Source: Camillea tinctor (lineage: Eukaryota > Ascomycota > Sordariomycetes > Xylariales > Xylariaceae). Taken from it: a stretch of 64,000 nucleotides of DNA. This document shows, piece by piece, positions 1 through 12,299 of the stretch (position 1 is its first letter; the number at the start of each line of letters is the position of its first letter). Below the pieces are notes generated by a model that was not told where the DNA came from, made no database searches, and saw only the letters and a program-made list of their open reading frames with translations. The stretch covers positions 1 to 64,000 of the forward strand of contig MU394066.1 of NCBI GenBank assembly GCA_022578605.1, given 5' to 3'. A program made the position numbers and the translations under genes.

Positions 1-93
<93 letters not shown>
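1..93. repeat. 93-base poly-C homopolymer at window edge
   Basis: The first 93 bases are all C, followed abruptly by ordinary AT-rich sequence. Fungal telomeres are TTAGGG/CCCTAA repeats, so a pure C run is not telomeric. A sequencing or assembly artefact at a contig end (for example a poly-G read tail on the opposite strand) is the simplest reading. Confidence 0.9.
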
Positions 94-95
<2 letters not shown>

Positions 96-453
96 AGATT
101 GCCATAAATAATCTAATATGGACACGCTATACTAGTCAATTTGTAAGGAATTACATAGCCTGTTATTGATATCATCGTAGATAATTTGGCCATTGATAAA
201 AGGAAACAGATTACTGAATGGAGAAATATAGGTCTTTTCCAACTGCCATTTTCCGAGAAAGAGACAATAAAAAGCTTCTAAGCCTGATAATATATGATAT
301 TCCTGTAATGCATCTTTGTAACATGTCTCAGCTCAACCTAATCGACTCAGATAGCACCATAAATCAAAGCAAGAGCCTTTGGGTATAGTAGATAATAGAT
401 CTGACCACTCCCCCCTTTATCCCCACAAAGTCCCTTCCTCTCTCTTCGACTCT
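94..453. other. 3' flank of the Mpv17-family gene, nothing else seen
   Basis: AT-rich non-coding stretch downstream of the minus-strand Mpv17-family gene. It should hold the 3' UTR of that gene. I see no ORF, repeat or RNA gene in it. Confidence 0.5.
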
Positions 454-1303
454 CTACTGAGCAGCCACCAGACTCAGGTAAATGCCCCAAATTATACCAG
501 CCAGACCACCTATTAGGTTTCGCCCTTCGATGGTCTTAACAAAAACAAAGTTCACCAAACTGACGAGGGGCCATAGCTTCCAGCTCGCCACCAGCAACGG
601 CCAGAACTCAGCCTGGCTGCGTTCGAGCACGCCGTTCCAGCCGACAGCAGAGTAATCGACAGCACCAGGCGAGACGAGATACCGAAAACTATTTTCGGCG
701 CCACTCAGCGGTCCAGCCGTGGGGCGTATCATTGCGTCCTGGATGGAGTGCATAAACAAGCTCAACAATATGGTGTTGGCGGCAGCACCGACGGTCTGGT
801 CGAGGAAGAGCTTGATGATAGTGTTGGTGATGTTGAGCTTGGGTTCAACGAGTCGGCCCTCGTTGGCCTCCTTCTCGAGCTCCTTCTCGTCATCCGCCGC
901 CGCCGACGCCACTGCCTCAGAAGTGGGCGCTATGTGGAAGGCCGGGAAGCTCGACTCTAGCAGATCTTGCCTGTAGATGAGTGTTAACATGGGGGAACAT
1001 CCTTACAAGTTGAACAAATATGTGAAATAGGTGGCGTGCCATACCATAAGAAGTTCGGTGGCACGTTGAGGAAGGCGTAGAGAATGAACTGGAACACCGG
1101 CACCCAGTCTATAACGAGAGTAGCCTAGAGGACAGTTAGTCAAGCTCATGGTTGGTTGGAAGACTATTATTATTATTATTATTTTTGGGTACGTGTCAAT
1201 ATACCTCAGATTGGTAAGCAGTAAGACATTGGGCTAAGATATTGGATGTGGCAGCCAGGACGGCAGACTGTATGGTTGCGGTGACAATAGGAGGCAATGC
1301 CAT
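454..1303 (-). CDS. Mpv17/PMP22-family integral membrane protein
   Basis: Three exons read on the minus strand: 1303-1205, 1124-1045 and 970-454, giving 231 residues. The start ATG at 1303 opens MALPPIVTATIQSAVLAATS, a typical start for this family. Splicing exon 2 to exon 3 at 970 recreates the family motif PPNFLWQ-LLE-FP (around residue 60). The last third carries the signature W-K-x-WP-x-SLVNF (about residues 188-201) and the end WGIYLSL. Four membrane segments are expected. Family members sit in the peroxisomal, mitochondrial inner or vacuolar membrane and are linked to small-solute permeability; PMP22, Mpv17/Sym1 and Woronin-body factors all belong here, and I cannot say which paralogue this is. 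Exon 3 encodes an acidic, Ala/Glu-rich loop (about residues 78-100) that looks like a lineage-specific insertion. Confidence 0.85.
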
Positions 1304-2287
1304 TTTATGATAGAAGAAATGTGTGATATATTAGATATGTTTTCTCTTTTCTTTTTTTTTTTCAGAAGATATTGTAAACAGGATTTAGGAGGTGGTTGTT
1401 GGTTAATTTTGGCATGAGAATGAAGCGTTTAAAGAGAAGTCAGGGTAAGTTGAGTGGAAGCTTAGAGATAACTTATAAGATAACTAACTTATAGGGGAGA
1501 GATATTGATGTAACGTGGGGGGGTTATTTTTTGGGGAGCGGGTCCGGTTACGTAGGGAGAGAGAAAATAAAGATGCATAACCTACATTTAACAGTGTACA
1601 TACAACCCGAACTAAGCTAACAGCGGCTAGCAAAAGCACACAAGCTTAACCCTACTTCTTTGATATCTTTGATGACATACATACCTGGGGTACCTAAGGT
1701 ACCTATCACCTAACCTAGGCGTTACCTTTGACCTTATTGTCCTCAAATATTGCTATAGGTTAGTTGGATACTAGGTAGGTAACAAAGACAATACAGTAAA
1801 TTCCTAAGCAGTAAATACATTCATTCACATGACTGATTAATTGGATAGAATCAAACTACATCTAAATAATCCGAAAGGTATAGGTTATATATATCATTTT
1901 CAAGCTTGTGGTATATGACTTGGCTACCTATAGTTAAGCTATTGTAAAGGTCAGCTTAGAAGTACATAGTGATTGATTGGGCATGGGCAAGAGAGAGAGA
2001 GCGAGGGGGGGAGAGAGGGAGAGAGAGAAAAAAGGGGGAGGGGGGGAGTGAAAGGGGTTTGAAGGAGGGACTACTCCGTACATACAACTTCATTATAAAT
2101 GTGTAGTCGATCTAGATGATTTTATATAACAACATGAACGGATACACGTGCTACATAATTCTCTAGATAACTATAATCTGTTGAGATTAGAAACGCCTCC
2201 TAGCCTGGCTAACTTTATAAGGGCACCGTATAACAAATAATCAAGGCGACCAAGTGCCTGCATCTGGTTCTTGATTGCTTGCTAACC
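1304..2287. other. Intergenic: Mpv17-gene promoter and YIF1 3' flank
   Basis: No gene seen. Just upstream of the Mpv17-family ATG is a CT/T-rich tract (about 1330-1375 on the plus strand). At 1684-1785 there are several GGTACCTA, CCTAGG and TAGGTAGGTA motifs of the dispersed type described in the findings. A purine (GA)n tract of about 60 bases lies at 1988-2046. Confidence 0.6.
1988..2046. repeat. (GA)n/G-rich purine microsatellite
   Basis: An imperfect purine run: GAGAGAGAGA followed by G-runs and further GA units. It sits in the space between the Mpv17-family gene and YIF1. Confidence 0.85.
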
Positions 2288-3397
2288 TTAACCCCTGCTG
2301 AGAATCCACATGAATAAGAGTTGTATCAAATACGAATACGCGAAAAGGAACTGCGTTCTCTGGTTGCGCTTCGTCCGCGTGTCCGTTTGCATTGGGCCCC
2401 TTCCATCCCCTCCCGAGCTCTCCGGGAGCAACACGTATCGGAGTGATCGCATCTATAGCCAAATATTGTCAGCTTGCCCAGCCCAACCAGAAAGGGGTCT
2501 TTCCTTTTCTCTCCGCGCGCCACTTACCAAGAAAAGCGAGTTAGCTAGGAAGGTGTAGAGAAACACACTCCAGCCGATCCAGCCCCCCGTGCCTTTACCC
2601 GCGTTCACCAGCTCTGCAATGGCCACGGTGGCGATGATACCCACAAACTTGTATCCCGAGTAGGCCACAAGGTCGAGAAGCTGGGATTCGTTGGATATGC
2701 TCAAGAAGTAGCAGCCTAGTTTTAGTAGAAGAATCTCGACGATCACAACCACGCCCGCCTTGGTGGCAGTATACCCTAGTAATTCTGGTTGGAACTGCCC
2801 GCGCAGCCCGGCAAGTAGGGTGGAAAGGAGGATATAGGTAACGAGGGCCATGACGGGGATGTACATGTCGGGACTGTTGATGTCGTCTCTCGGCGGCAGA
2901 TACCATCCCTCCTGTCCGTTCGGCCCCACAGCTTGCTTCCGAGACCATGGCTTGTGTCGCCAGGGGAACAGAACGAGGAAGAGCTTGTTGACGACGTAGC
3001 TGTTGGAAACGTTGAAGTAATGTTTAAGCGCGGAGAAGTTAACCCATCGATTCATCTGCAGTACCGGTTAGCTAGCTGCTAGAAACCCCGACCCCTTAAG
3101 CTTCTGCGGATGGGCTTGGCTTGTGCGCACATTCTGTTCTACGTGCTTGAAGGCATTCTGCCCGACTGTGCCCACGAACTGGGCGGCCATAGGATCGTTC
3201 ATGAAGTTGCCATAGGCACCAAAGACATTGGCGCCGGCAGCGGGCGTGCCCTGCTGGTATGGATTGCCATAGGCGCCCTGCTGTTGTGGTTGCGACGAGG
3301 TAGGTAGTGGAGGAGATCTGAGCTGGGGGACGGTAGAGACATGTTGCGGAACAGGATGGTGCAGTGGCGGAGACTGCGCGTAAGTTGCCCTCTGCAT
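2288..3397 (-). CDS. YIF1: YIF1-family protein (Hrf1), ER-Golgi transport
   Basis: Three minus-strand exons, 3397-3131, 3055-2528 and 2452-2288, encode 319 residues, close to the yeast Yif1 length. All junctions close in frame. Splicing gives EQN-MNRWVNFSALKHYFNVSN at the first junction and an exon 3 of 55 codons reading MRSLRYVLLPE...KRNQRTQFLFAYSYLIQLLFMWIL, both characteristic of the family. The N-terminal 90 residues are a Pro/Gln-rich cytosolic region with an NPYQQG-type stretch; about five membrane helices follow from about residue 150. Yif1 binds Yip1 and Yos1 and works with Rab GTPases of the Ypt1/Ypt31 class in COPII vesicle budding and fusion. The first intron uses a GTGCGC donor, an accepted minor form. 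The gene is divergent from the SRP receptor gene. Confidence 0.93.
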
Positions 3398-4188
3398 GGT
3401 GGATTACGGTGTGCTGGCGTTTATAAATTCCGTTCAGCGAGGGGGGTGTGAGGTTGAGGACGAAGGACGAAAGGACGAAAGAGAGGACGGGTTAAGATGG
3501 CGAGCCGGTTTTCTTGAATTGGAAGTGGAAATGGAAATGTGTTTTCATGGACACAAAACTGCAGAACATTTGCTGCGCGCGCTCTGATGGAGAAAAAAGC
3601 TTGGAGGAAAAGCTTGGGTCAGCTGTGTACATAAGGGACATCCTTACTTCAATGCACTTACACAGTAGCAGCATTATTCCGAGATTATTCCACTGGAACC
3701 TTATATTAGTACTCTATATATATATGTACTAACTAAGTACTATACATTAGTGAAATGCATAAAAAGGGTACCTAGTACTACCTCTGCTATGACGTGTCGG
3801 AGCCGTAATAAACCGGGATACCGATCGTGCCTTGACATCCACTGAGCACTTACATGTGCAGCAGCTGAAGCAGTAGTACTATGCCAAACATGAGTGGACA
3901 CTTTTTATCTTTTTTTTTTTTATCGCCGATCGCGCCGCAGCCTCCGTCAAGTACCTACCTACTATGTATGTAGGTAGTGTACACCTATAGTATAGCAATG
4001 TACTGGTAACCCAGTACCTAATCCAGTAGTACTTTAGACTTCTAAAGAAGACCCATACCTCAGTCACTAGCTTATCTAACTTAAGTCTATTTAAATATTC
4101 CACATTTTTACCAAGTCCGACTTACGGAACTGGCGCGTTGTTCTTTTTTACCATCATCACTACCAAGTACGCATACAGCTCTGTAGTT
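3398..4188. promoter_or_regulatory. Shared divergent promoter, YIF1 / SRP receptor alpha
   Basis: About 790 bases separate the two start codons, which face away from each other. The interval holds a T-run at 3909-3921 and an inverted repeat around 3951-3979 made of ACCTACCTAC and GTAGGTAGT. No convincing ORF. Both flanking genes act in the early secretory pathway, so co-regulation is plausible but not shown. Confidence 0.55.
3951..3982. repeat. ACCTACCTAC / GTAGGTAGT inverted repeat
   Basis: The left arm GTACCTACCTAC and the right arm GTAGGTAGTGTAC flank a 7-base TATGTAT centre and are nearly reverse complements. It is one of the dispersed TACCTA palindromes of this window. Confidence 0.8.
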
Positions 4189-6303
4189 ATGTTGGACACG
4201 TTTGAGATTCTCACCACCTCTGGCGTGGTGCTCTGGTCCAGGTCCTATGCGCCTATAAGCCCTTCCATCATCAACAACTTCATCACCAATGTCTTCATCG
4301 AGGAGCGCAACGCTGTCCCCGGCGCAAAGGACTCCCAGTCGGCTGCTACCAATCCCCCTTACAAGGCAGAACACCACACTCTGAAATGGACCTTCGTGAA
4401 GGAACTTGGTATCATATTTGTTGTATGTGATGTGACCTCCCGTCTCCCGAAGAATCCGTTCTAGTCTAATCGCTGTCCCAGGCTGTCTACCGCTCTCTTC
4501 TTCACCTTTCTTGGGTTGACCAGCTCGTCGATAACCTCAAGACCATTTTCGTCGACTTGTACGGTGACGAATTGAAAAGACCAAATACCACCCTCGTTCA
4601 TTGCCAGAATTTCGATGGTTACTTTGACCAAGTATACCGAACTCTCGAATCTAAGGGCGCGAGCAACGGTGCCCAGTCCGAGGTCCCTTTCTCTGCGGAG
4701 GACGCCGCGTCTGGCAACCTAGGAGACGAGCCGCCTTTGCCATCAACTCTGAAGCGCCGGGGCAAGGCTGCCGACGCTGTCCATGAACAACCCTCCACTG
4801 CCGAATCGACTCCAATCGTTACCCCGAACACCTCCCGTCCTTCGACCCCGGGCAACAACAACCACCTCGTTGTTGGCAAGACTGGCCCAGTATCAAGAAT
4901 GTCGCGAAGAGCTAGGAAGATGCAACATAGCACCTCTGCGCCTGTATCGTCGGGAGACGAAGCACCGGCTAGGAAAAATAAAAAGGCGCCTAAGAAAGGC
5001 CGCAAGTGGGACGCTGAGGGTTTTGCTGACGAGGAGGATGATGTGCAACTAGACTATTCAGTCACACAGAACGCCCTGACTAGCGACAGCGAAGCGGAAG
5101 CAACCGGCCGGTCTACGGCAATCCAGGAAGTCAATTCTTCCAGTTGGGGAACCACTACATCTAAGGGACAATTTGTTCTGAAAGATCTAGGAGATGAGGT
5201 CAACGAAATTCTACAGTCCGCCGAGGAAAGGAAAGCCGTCGCTAACGCTGAGTCAAAAACCGGGCTTGTGGGGTCGGGGTTGAGCACGATCAGCGGATTG
5301 TTTCGCAATGTGGTAGGCGGCAAGACCTTGACAAAAGAAGATCTAGACAAGGCCATAAAGGGCATGGAAGATCATTTGTTGCGAAAGAATGTGGCCCGCG
5401 AAGCTGCCATAAGGCTCTGTGAGGGTGTTGAGAAAGAGCTCGTCGGGGTGAAGACGGGCAGTTTCGAGAGCATCAATGCGCGCATCGCGAAGGCGATGGA
5501 GGCATCCTTGACGAAGATGTTGACACCTACTTCATCTCTTGATTTATTGCGTGAGATCGACGCAGTCACCAAGCCGTCAATTACCTCCATGCGCAAGCCT
5601 CGCCCTTACGTTATCTCCATTGTTGGCGTCAACGGTGTCGGCAAGTCGACAAATTTGTCTAAAATCTGCTTTTTCTTGCTGCAGAACAAGTACAAGGTTC
5701 TGATCGCCGCTGGCGATACCTTCCGATCCGGTGCTGTGGAGCAACTCAAGGTCCACGTGCGGAACTTGAAGGAACTTACCGAACGCGAAGGCGGAAAGGT
5801 CGAGATCTTCGAAAAGGGATATGGTGGGGACGCAGCTACGGTTGCTAAGGATGCCGTCCGGGAGGCATCCCATGAGGGATACGATGTTGTGCTTATTGAT
5901 ACGGCGGGTCGGCGGCACAACGATCAACGACTAATGTCGTCGCTAGAGAAGTTTGCGAAGTTCGCACAGCCCGATAAGATTTTAATGGTTGGCGAGGTAA
6001 GTCATCTGCGATTCCAAATCCCGCCATGAACGTCACTAATAACATGAATATACATAGGCTCTCGTTGGAACTGACTCAGTCGCTCAGGCCAGGAACTTCA
6101 ACTCGTCCTTTGGCCCCGGTCGAACTCTCGATGGGTTTATCATCTCTAAATGTGATACGGTCGGCGATATGGTGGGCACTCTAGTCAGCATCGTACACGC
6201 CACGGGTGTCCCAGTCCTGTTCGTCGGTGTCGGGCAGCACTACTCGGATATCCGGAACTTCTCTGTCAAATGGGCCGTGGAGAAGCTCTTGAGTAATAAC
6301 TAA
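4189..6303 (+). CDS. SRP101: Signal recognition particle receptor subunit alpha (SRP GTPase)
   Basis: Three exons, 4189-4422, 4482-5996 and 6058-6303, encode 664 residues, a normal length for a fungal SR-alpha. Exon 1 and the start of exon 2 form the SRX domain that binds SR-beta; the splice yields FVVAVYRSLLHLSWVDQL and then IFVDLYGDEL, both family signatures. A charged Pro/Ser-rich linker follows (about residues 150-310). The NG GTPase domain has the P-loop GVNGVGKST (about 460-468), the DTFRSGAVEQL motif, DTAGR (about 551-555) and, in exon 3, SKCDTVGD, the G4 region where Asp sets guanine specificity. The end GQHYSDIRNFSVKWAVEKLL is also typical. It docks ribosome-nascent-chain-SRP complexes at the ER membrane. 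A likely poly(A) signal AATAAA is at 6346. Confidence 0.96.
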
Positions 6304-7014
6304 TCGATTAATCAATCGCGTCGAGACACGACAGTTTTAAGAGGCAATAAAAGCAGGGTTTTATCGTCTCAGACAGGATATCGCCATGCTGAAGAGAGTA
6401 CCAAGTGTCTTGGTTCGGTATCTTACGTTCCAGTTTCTGTACACAAGGATAGTAAGGGGGGTCTGGTGTGACCTGAAGTGTTGTATTTTAATCTCGATAC
6501 CCCTTTACATACTACACATTGGGATTTGTTGAACATCGGTTGTTCCATTGCACCTTCTAGGTATTGCGTAACTTGTTATGTATGAACATGAGGTTTTTTG
6601 CCCAGTGGACAATCCAAAAGCCACGTGAATTACCCCATGCGCAACATTAGTAGTGTACTACCTACCCATTGCCATGACGCATGGATAATATATTATTTCT
6701 CCTATATCAGCTCCTCCGTCGTCCCTACAATAAGAAAACACAGGTTACCACAGTTATACCACTACAAGGAGATTTTACCCCTTTTTCTTGCGGGGAAGAG
6801 TATCTGCAAAAGCCTATCTACCTAGCTCGACCAACAGTACATTGCCAATCTTCTAATATAGAGCATGTCAAGGCGATTACCGAGTCATCCCAAGCTGCAA
6901 CTCCATCCTCCGTCTCCCCCCACCCCATCTCACATTCTGCCAACACAAAGTATCTCGCAATATCACAACTCTAATCCTACAACACCTTGCCCCCCTTGCT
7001 CCCCAAACACGAAC
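6304..7014. other. Convergent intergenic, 3' flanks
   Basis: Lies between the 3' ends of the SRP receptor gene and the minus-strand peptidase gene. AATAAA at 6346-6351 is the probable poly(A) signal of the former. Short ORFs here have no coding character I trust. Confidence 0.6.
6346..6351 (+). terminator. Candidate poly(A) signal of SRP101
   Basis: AATAAA lies 43 bases after the TAA stop of the SRP receptor gene. Confidence 0.45.
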
Positions 7015-8231
7015 TCAGGCCGCCACCGCCGCGGCCGGATCCCAGTCCTTGCCCGCGGGTGAGTAGACGCGGAGCGTCGAGTTGTCGAGTCGCTCGGGCA
7101 GCGCGAAGTGCGCGCCGGCGGCGGACATGTCCCAGAGGTCGACGGCGGTGGCGTTGCCGAAGTCGTAGTAGAACGGGTTTCTCCTCGCGGTGGCGGCCAC
7201 GCGCGAGAAGGTGACGTTGTTGAAGACGAGGGCGCGCGCGCGGTCGTCCTTGATCGCCCACTCGGCGAACACCTGCGCGTTGCCGTCGCCGAGGCAGATC
7301 TGGTAGGAGGGGTCGGTGGCGTTGGGCGCCGAAACGGAAGTGCGGTAGGTGGTGTTTTGCGAGAGGTTGGTTATGGAGCTAAGGGATGGGGAGGTGAGAT
7401 GGGATAGAACAAGGATTTAAGGGGAGGGGAAAAGGGGGGGAGGAACTTACACGTTACCCGTGGTCTGCGAGAATACTTCGACCGTGACGCGCATTTGATC
7501 TCCGGGACTGACTAAGAAAAGGGAGAGATGGAAAGTAATGGATATTAGTCACACACACACACACACTCTCTCTCTCTCTTCCCGTCTCCTCCCTCGCTTT
7601 GCTTATATATGTGTATAGATGTAGCAACTCACGCACCAGTCATATTTTCCTTGGGGATCTCCTGCGAAGAAGCTGGGAACCACTCGACCCAAGCGGCCGC
7701 CACGCTCGCGCCATGCTCGTCCATCTAGCCCTCCAACAACCAGCACACCGAAATTAGCCAGCCGTCACCTCCTCTTTCTCTCTCTCTCGGAGAAAAAAAA
7801 AGAAAAAAAAGAAGTCAAATGCTCACGCTAACCCCGGTGCCCGCCTGCAGAAACGGAAACCAGTCCGCGCGCGCACACCCGCTGCCCTGCACGCCAACCC
7901 ACTGCCCCAGCCCGTGGCGGTTATTCGGGTCCGTGTAGTCGACGCCGGCCTCGGCGCGCAGCCACGCCACGTTCCACTCGGCCGTCACGGAGAACAGCGC
8001 CGGCAGCCGGGAGGACGACGGGTCTGGCTGCTGCTGGGAGATGGTCATGAGGGCGCCGCCGAGGAAGCTGCACGTGTGCTTATCCGAGGCGGAGGGGCGC
8101 GAGAAGAAGGTAGGATCATGGGAGAGGGATAAAGAAGGGATGAAGAGCGGTGGGCTTCGTGGTGGGCTGCAGAGAGAGAGGGAGGCGAGGCTTAGAGCCC
8201 AGGTCAGGAGGGTGAGCAGTAGGGGAGGCAT
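7015..8231 (-). CDS. Secreted glutamic peptidase, family G1 (eqolisin)
   Basis: Four minus-strand exons, 8231-7827, 7724-7637, 7511-7451 and 7378-7015, give 305 residues. The first 21 or so residues (MPPLLLTLLTWALSLASLSL) form a signal peptide. The core matches the G1 pattern: QWVGVQGSGC then LQAG, whose Gln129 fits the catalytic Gln; AAWVEWFP, equivalent to the conserved YDAWYEWYP strand; SPGDQMRVTV; and QVFAEWAIKD, whose Glu224 fits the catalytic Glu. Several N-x-S/T sites (NLS, NTT, NAT, NVT, NST) fit a secreted glycoprotein. G1 enzymes are pepstatin-insensitive acid peptidases. Family members usually carry a cleavable propeptide; here the stretch of about 75 residues before the core is Ser/Pro-rich and unlike those I recall. 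Exon borders rest on frame and motif continuity. Confidence 0.82.
7549..7580. repeat. (CA)n(CT)n microsatellite in a peptidase intron
   Basis: A CA-repeat passes directly into a CT-repeat inside the second intron of the G1 peptidase gene. Confidence 0.85.
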
Positions 8232-11200
8232 AGCTGTGGTTACTAGGCTAGGTGTTTTAGGGGGCGTCTTGTAGGGAGAGCTATAGGCGGGAAGCGACGA
8301 TAGTGGCAGTGGTGGAGATAAAGATGTTCCTTAGGAATCTATGGAAAGCCCAGTGCTGGCTTCCTGGTAGAGATATTTGTGGTCAGTAGTAGTTCCCTGA
8401 AGGAGTAGGTGAAGAATTGATACGTCTGAATAGGTTGTTTGACACGAGGAAGAAAAAGAATAGGCCATGGTGGAGGGAGATTTAATCAAGCAGTAGGTAG
8501 TCCAGTGAATAGAGTTTTCGTCTTGATCTAAGTAATAGGAGTACCTACCTGTGTCACTTCGCGTGTGCCTACTACACTAAGATAAGAAGCACTCTCCATC
8601 AAAAGGGCGAGATATCTCCTTGAATCAATCCGCGTATATGAAGATATGCTAGCTGAGATGAAGCTCTAGTGATCAAGTAACGATAGGAACAAATAATTTG
8701 AAGATTCTCTGCTACGACCAGCATGCTGCTGGAACTAGCTCTTCATATTATCTTTGTGCTTAATTCTTCCTCGGCTTTGACAAAAAAAGTCATAGAGTAA
8801 ACCTGTTGTTGAGGGATCGGGTTTCGCTTCCGCAACTTATCCAATGTAGGGTCGTGATCCGGACTAATTGTGTTGCCCAGTTATCTACATGCTAAGAGGC
8901 AGTTGACGCCAGCCAGCAGGAATTTGAAGCACTGCTTTGAGCTCTACGAAGGAAGAATAACACTAGGGAGAGCATGCTGTACGATATGATGCGTATGTAA
9001 AAAGCCCTGTGGGAAGCTTTTGGCTACATATCTCCTAACATCTTGAATGCTACTTGTAAAACCACTCCGCTCGCCAGAGTGTTGCTTTCCATAATCCCAT
9101 ATAGAGGTTTTAATCATCAGTAGAACCCTTCCTTCTGAAGGTAAGGCTGTTCGAGCAATTCCCTATTTTCCCCAGGTCGTAGCTTTTGATACTGAGTTCA
9201 ATATGGGAAAACGCACCCCTACCCTTGGCTAGCCATGCCGTAACTAATATCCGTCCGCCCTCCTTATTATGTACAAACAATAAAATCTTACAATTTAGAC
9301 TATCGTCCAATTAAATATTGATCTAACTTTTGGAATGGCTGAGTTGTTACAATAAAACGATATAAATAGGGAACACGAATGTGTTATAAGTGATCTGTAA
9401 CACCAGGGGTAATTTTATCTGCATATTATGTACTTTCATATTTTTCGGACTCTAGAAAGTTTTTCTTCTGTTTGAGAATAAGGGGACGTCCCAAAAGTCA
9501 CGGAAATACTCTCAGTTTCATATAGCAAAGCACATGACAGGACCTACTTGATCCAGATGACTTGAACTTTGATATGATTAGCTAAGGGAATATACTCATT
9601 TGATGGCGCTTCATGGACACCATAATACGAGTTACTAAGAACAACAAATGAAAAGATCACATTGGATTATATTGTACCGGATACAAGTAGAGTATCTATA
9701 TTTCAAAATCTTTTTTGGAGAAACAAACACTAACTCCGTGAAAAATACCTTGTCTCAGGCATACCTTTATATCGTATATAGTATATGGCGTTAGCAATTC
9801 GTAGGGGACAACCTACAGTACTCTCAGATATAGGCTTAGCTATCTGCTTAACCTTACCCATTGCTGCTCTTCGATCTAAGCAGGCAGGCTCTCTTACCTC
9901 GGTTTAGAATAACTCCACTATAAGAGGAATGGCATGAGAAGTTTAATTTATCAAAGACTAGATTTCGAAGAAGCTTTAAGTTAGGAAGTCCCCATAGATC
10001 GTGTTAGTTAGCCTAGGTTATTTTAAAAAGGCGGGAAATAGTACCGCTCGTGACCAGAAAGAGATTGTTGACCATGATGAATTACATAGCTGCCAATGTA
10101 GAATAAGATTCTAGAGGCTATGTTGAACTGACAGTGAACCTTTATTTTAGTCTCGTGGACTATATATTTGGTTATTGGTTATGATGTAACAGTAACTAGA
10201 CCCTATCTAGGTAGATAGCAAATATGCTTCAGGTATGTATCTCGTTCTTGAAATAGGAATGTAACAGTTGCCAGCTCGATAAATCTCAACTCATTTACGT
10301 AGCTAGAATATATTATATTAGACTGAAAAAGTTCTCACGAATATCTGGGATGTTGCTTGAAGTTTCGTGGGGGTGATAATATTGCATCGTAGGACAGATT
10401 AACCTAAACTAAGTGGTTTATGTCTACATAAGTAATGATTTGCTAGCTTCAGATGCGTTTTTGAAGCTACTCTGCTAGCCTAACAGCTTGCTTGCCCTTA
10501 AATGCGATTGGTAAGCCGTATGTTAGATGAGGCAAGGAATTTGAAAATGAACGGATTTAAAAGTTCCGTCGATAGTGTTAACTGAATATGCCGAAATTGG
10601 AATGCTTGATTCAAATACCGCCGCCGACAGAATACTAAGACGCTAAGAGTGAGCCCTGCATATTGGCGTCCTAGGTAAGGGTTTTATATGTTAGTAAGGG
10701 AATAAACCAGTTGCCGTGACAGTAGATATGGGGGATACCACGTCAACGCCTTTGTTCTAGATGAGGTGGATGAAGGGATAAGGAGCAATACAATCTATAG
10801 ATGAAGCCGCCAGAGATCCGAGGCCTGAGGAACTAAGATAGGGATCGGAGACAAACATTAATTATCCTTTTCGGATCTCGGATCTTGGATCTTGGATTTT
10901 GATTCTACACTACTAGTTTGGGGGTTTAGTTTTGGCTGTTGCGTTGGTAACTTGGAAGATTATTGGTCGTTATATGAGGCGTAACTACACAAGACAGGAT
11001 GACTTGATTAAACCGTTCGGAATCTAGCCGCAAAGAATAGACATGTGAATGAATTCAGCTGGCCAAAGGCACGACAGCAAACTACAGATATCGGTCAGTT
11101 GTATCGTCGAATCGTGAATTTTGCTGCGCATGCACGGCCAAAATAAAAAGAAAAAAACAAGACGCGCATATTGTATTTTCGAGGGGCCTTGGAAAAGGAG

Positions 11201-12299
11201 GCCATCCGACTCGAGCCATGAGAAAGATTACCTCATGCGGCTCATACACTACCAGTAGCCTTTCGACATGACAGCATCACAGGCATCGTCATAAAATCTT
11301 TCGGAGTTTATTAGTTTTTTTTCTTGTTGAAATCCGATAGTTTCATTACGGATCTCTTACGTAGCGGCAGTGACTATTACTTTTTAGCGCATACTTTAAG
11401 ATCACGGCCGCGTCGATATATGATTGATCTCGATGAGAAGGGATCCGGTAAAAAAAAGTTGGCGTTTCTTTTTTTCTTGCTTCTTTTTTTTCTTGTTGGA
11501 TCTGGGAAGGAAAAGGAAAAGTAAAAAGAAGTGAAAGCCACAAAAAAAAAAAAAAAAAAGAAAGTGAGAAGAGAAATACAAAAGAACCTCGACAGGTGAT
11601 AGGTTAGGTACGAATACATATACACCTAGGTATAATATGGTTTAAGTTAAGGGAATGTGGCAAAGACGGGAATGTCGCAGATCCCCTAAGTAGGAGCTAA
11701 TAGCATTCATTATGTGATTCTACGCTCTACACTACATTTTGGGTTCTTTTTTTTTCTTTTCCGGCTTGCAACATACACAATATGTACTATGTAGACCATG
11801 ATGGCGGATATCAAAAGTCGGGTAATCCCTGTCTTAGCGCCTTCAATACCCCACATGCCTCTGCCTGTGTGATCGGTCCACTTAGACCCACTGATCTCCC
11901 GCTCTGTAGTCACCCTAATTCGTCCGAGTTGATGAGGTCAAAATGCATGAAGGTAGGCTGTATGTAGCGTTTTTCAGAAGGAAGCGACATATGTGTGTGT
12001 GTGGCCGTTTGTTGTCGGCATTATATGTACCTTTTGGGACATTTTCTGATTCGCTTTCCCCTAAACCCCCCCTCTCTCAGCCTGATAAGTCATAAACAAT
12101 AATAACCTAAAAAAAAAACCCCAATATCACCACTACCACCACTTAAATTTTTTTTGTTTATCATATAAACCAAAAAAGAAAAAAAAAAGAAAAAAGAAAA
12201 CAAGGGGGCTGCGTACATCCCGAAAAAAGAAGTAGGAAAACCGGACCCCCGCGTTTATTAGTAGTAAAGAGACAGAGACAAGAAAACCTTATCCAACCT
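8232..12299. other. 4-kb gene-free, AT-rich stretch
   Basis: No ORF above about 80 codons and none with coding character. The first few hundred bases must contain the G1 peptidase promoter. From 8400 to 11300 the sequence is weathered AT-rich DNA with no terminal repeats, no tandem array and no recognisable transposon protein. From 11300 it becomes rich in A-, T- and CT-runs. A decayed mobile element cannot be ruled out by eye. Confidence 0.55.

Noticed and set aside
1..93. Telomere at the left edge
   Set aside because: The run is pure C, without the CCCTAA repeat of fungal telomeres.
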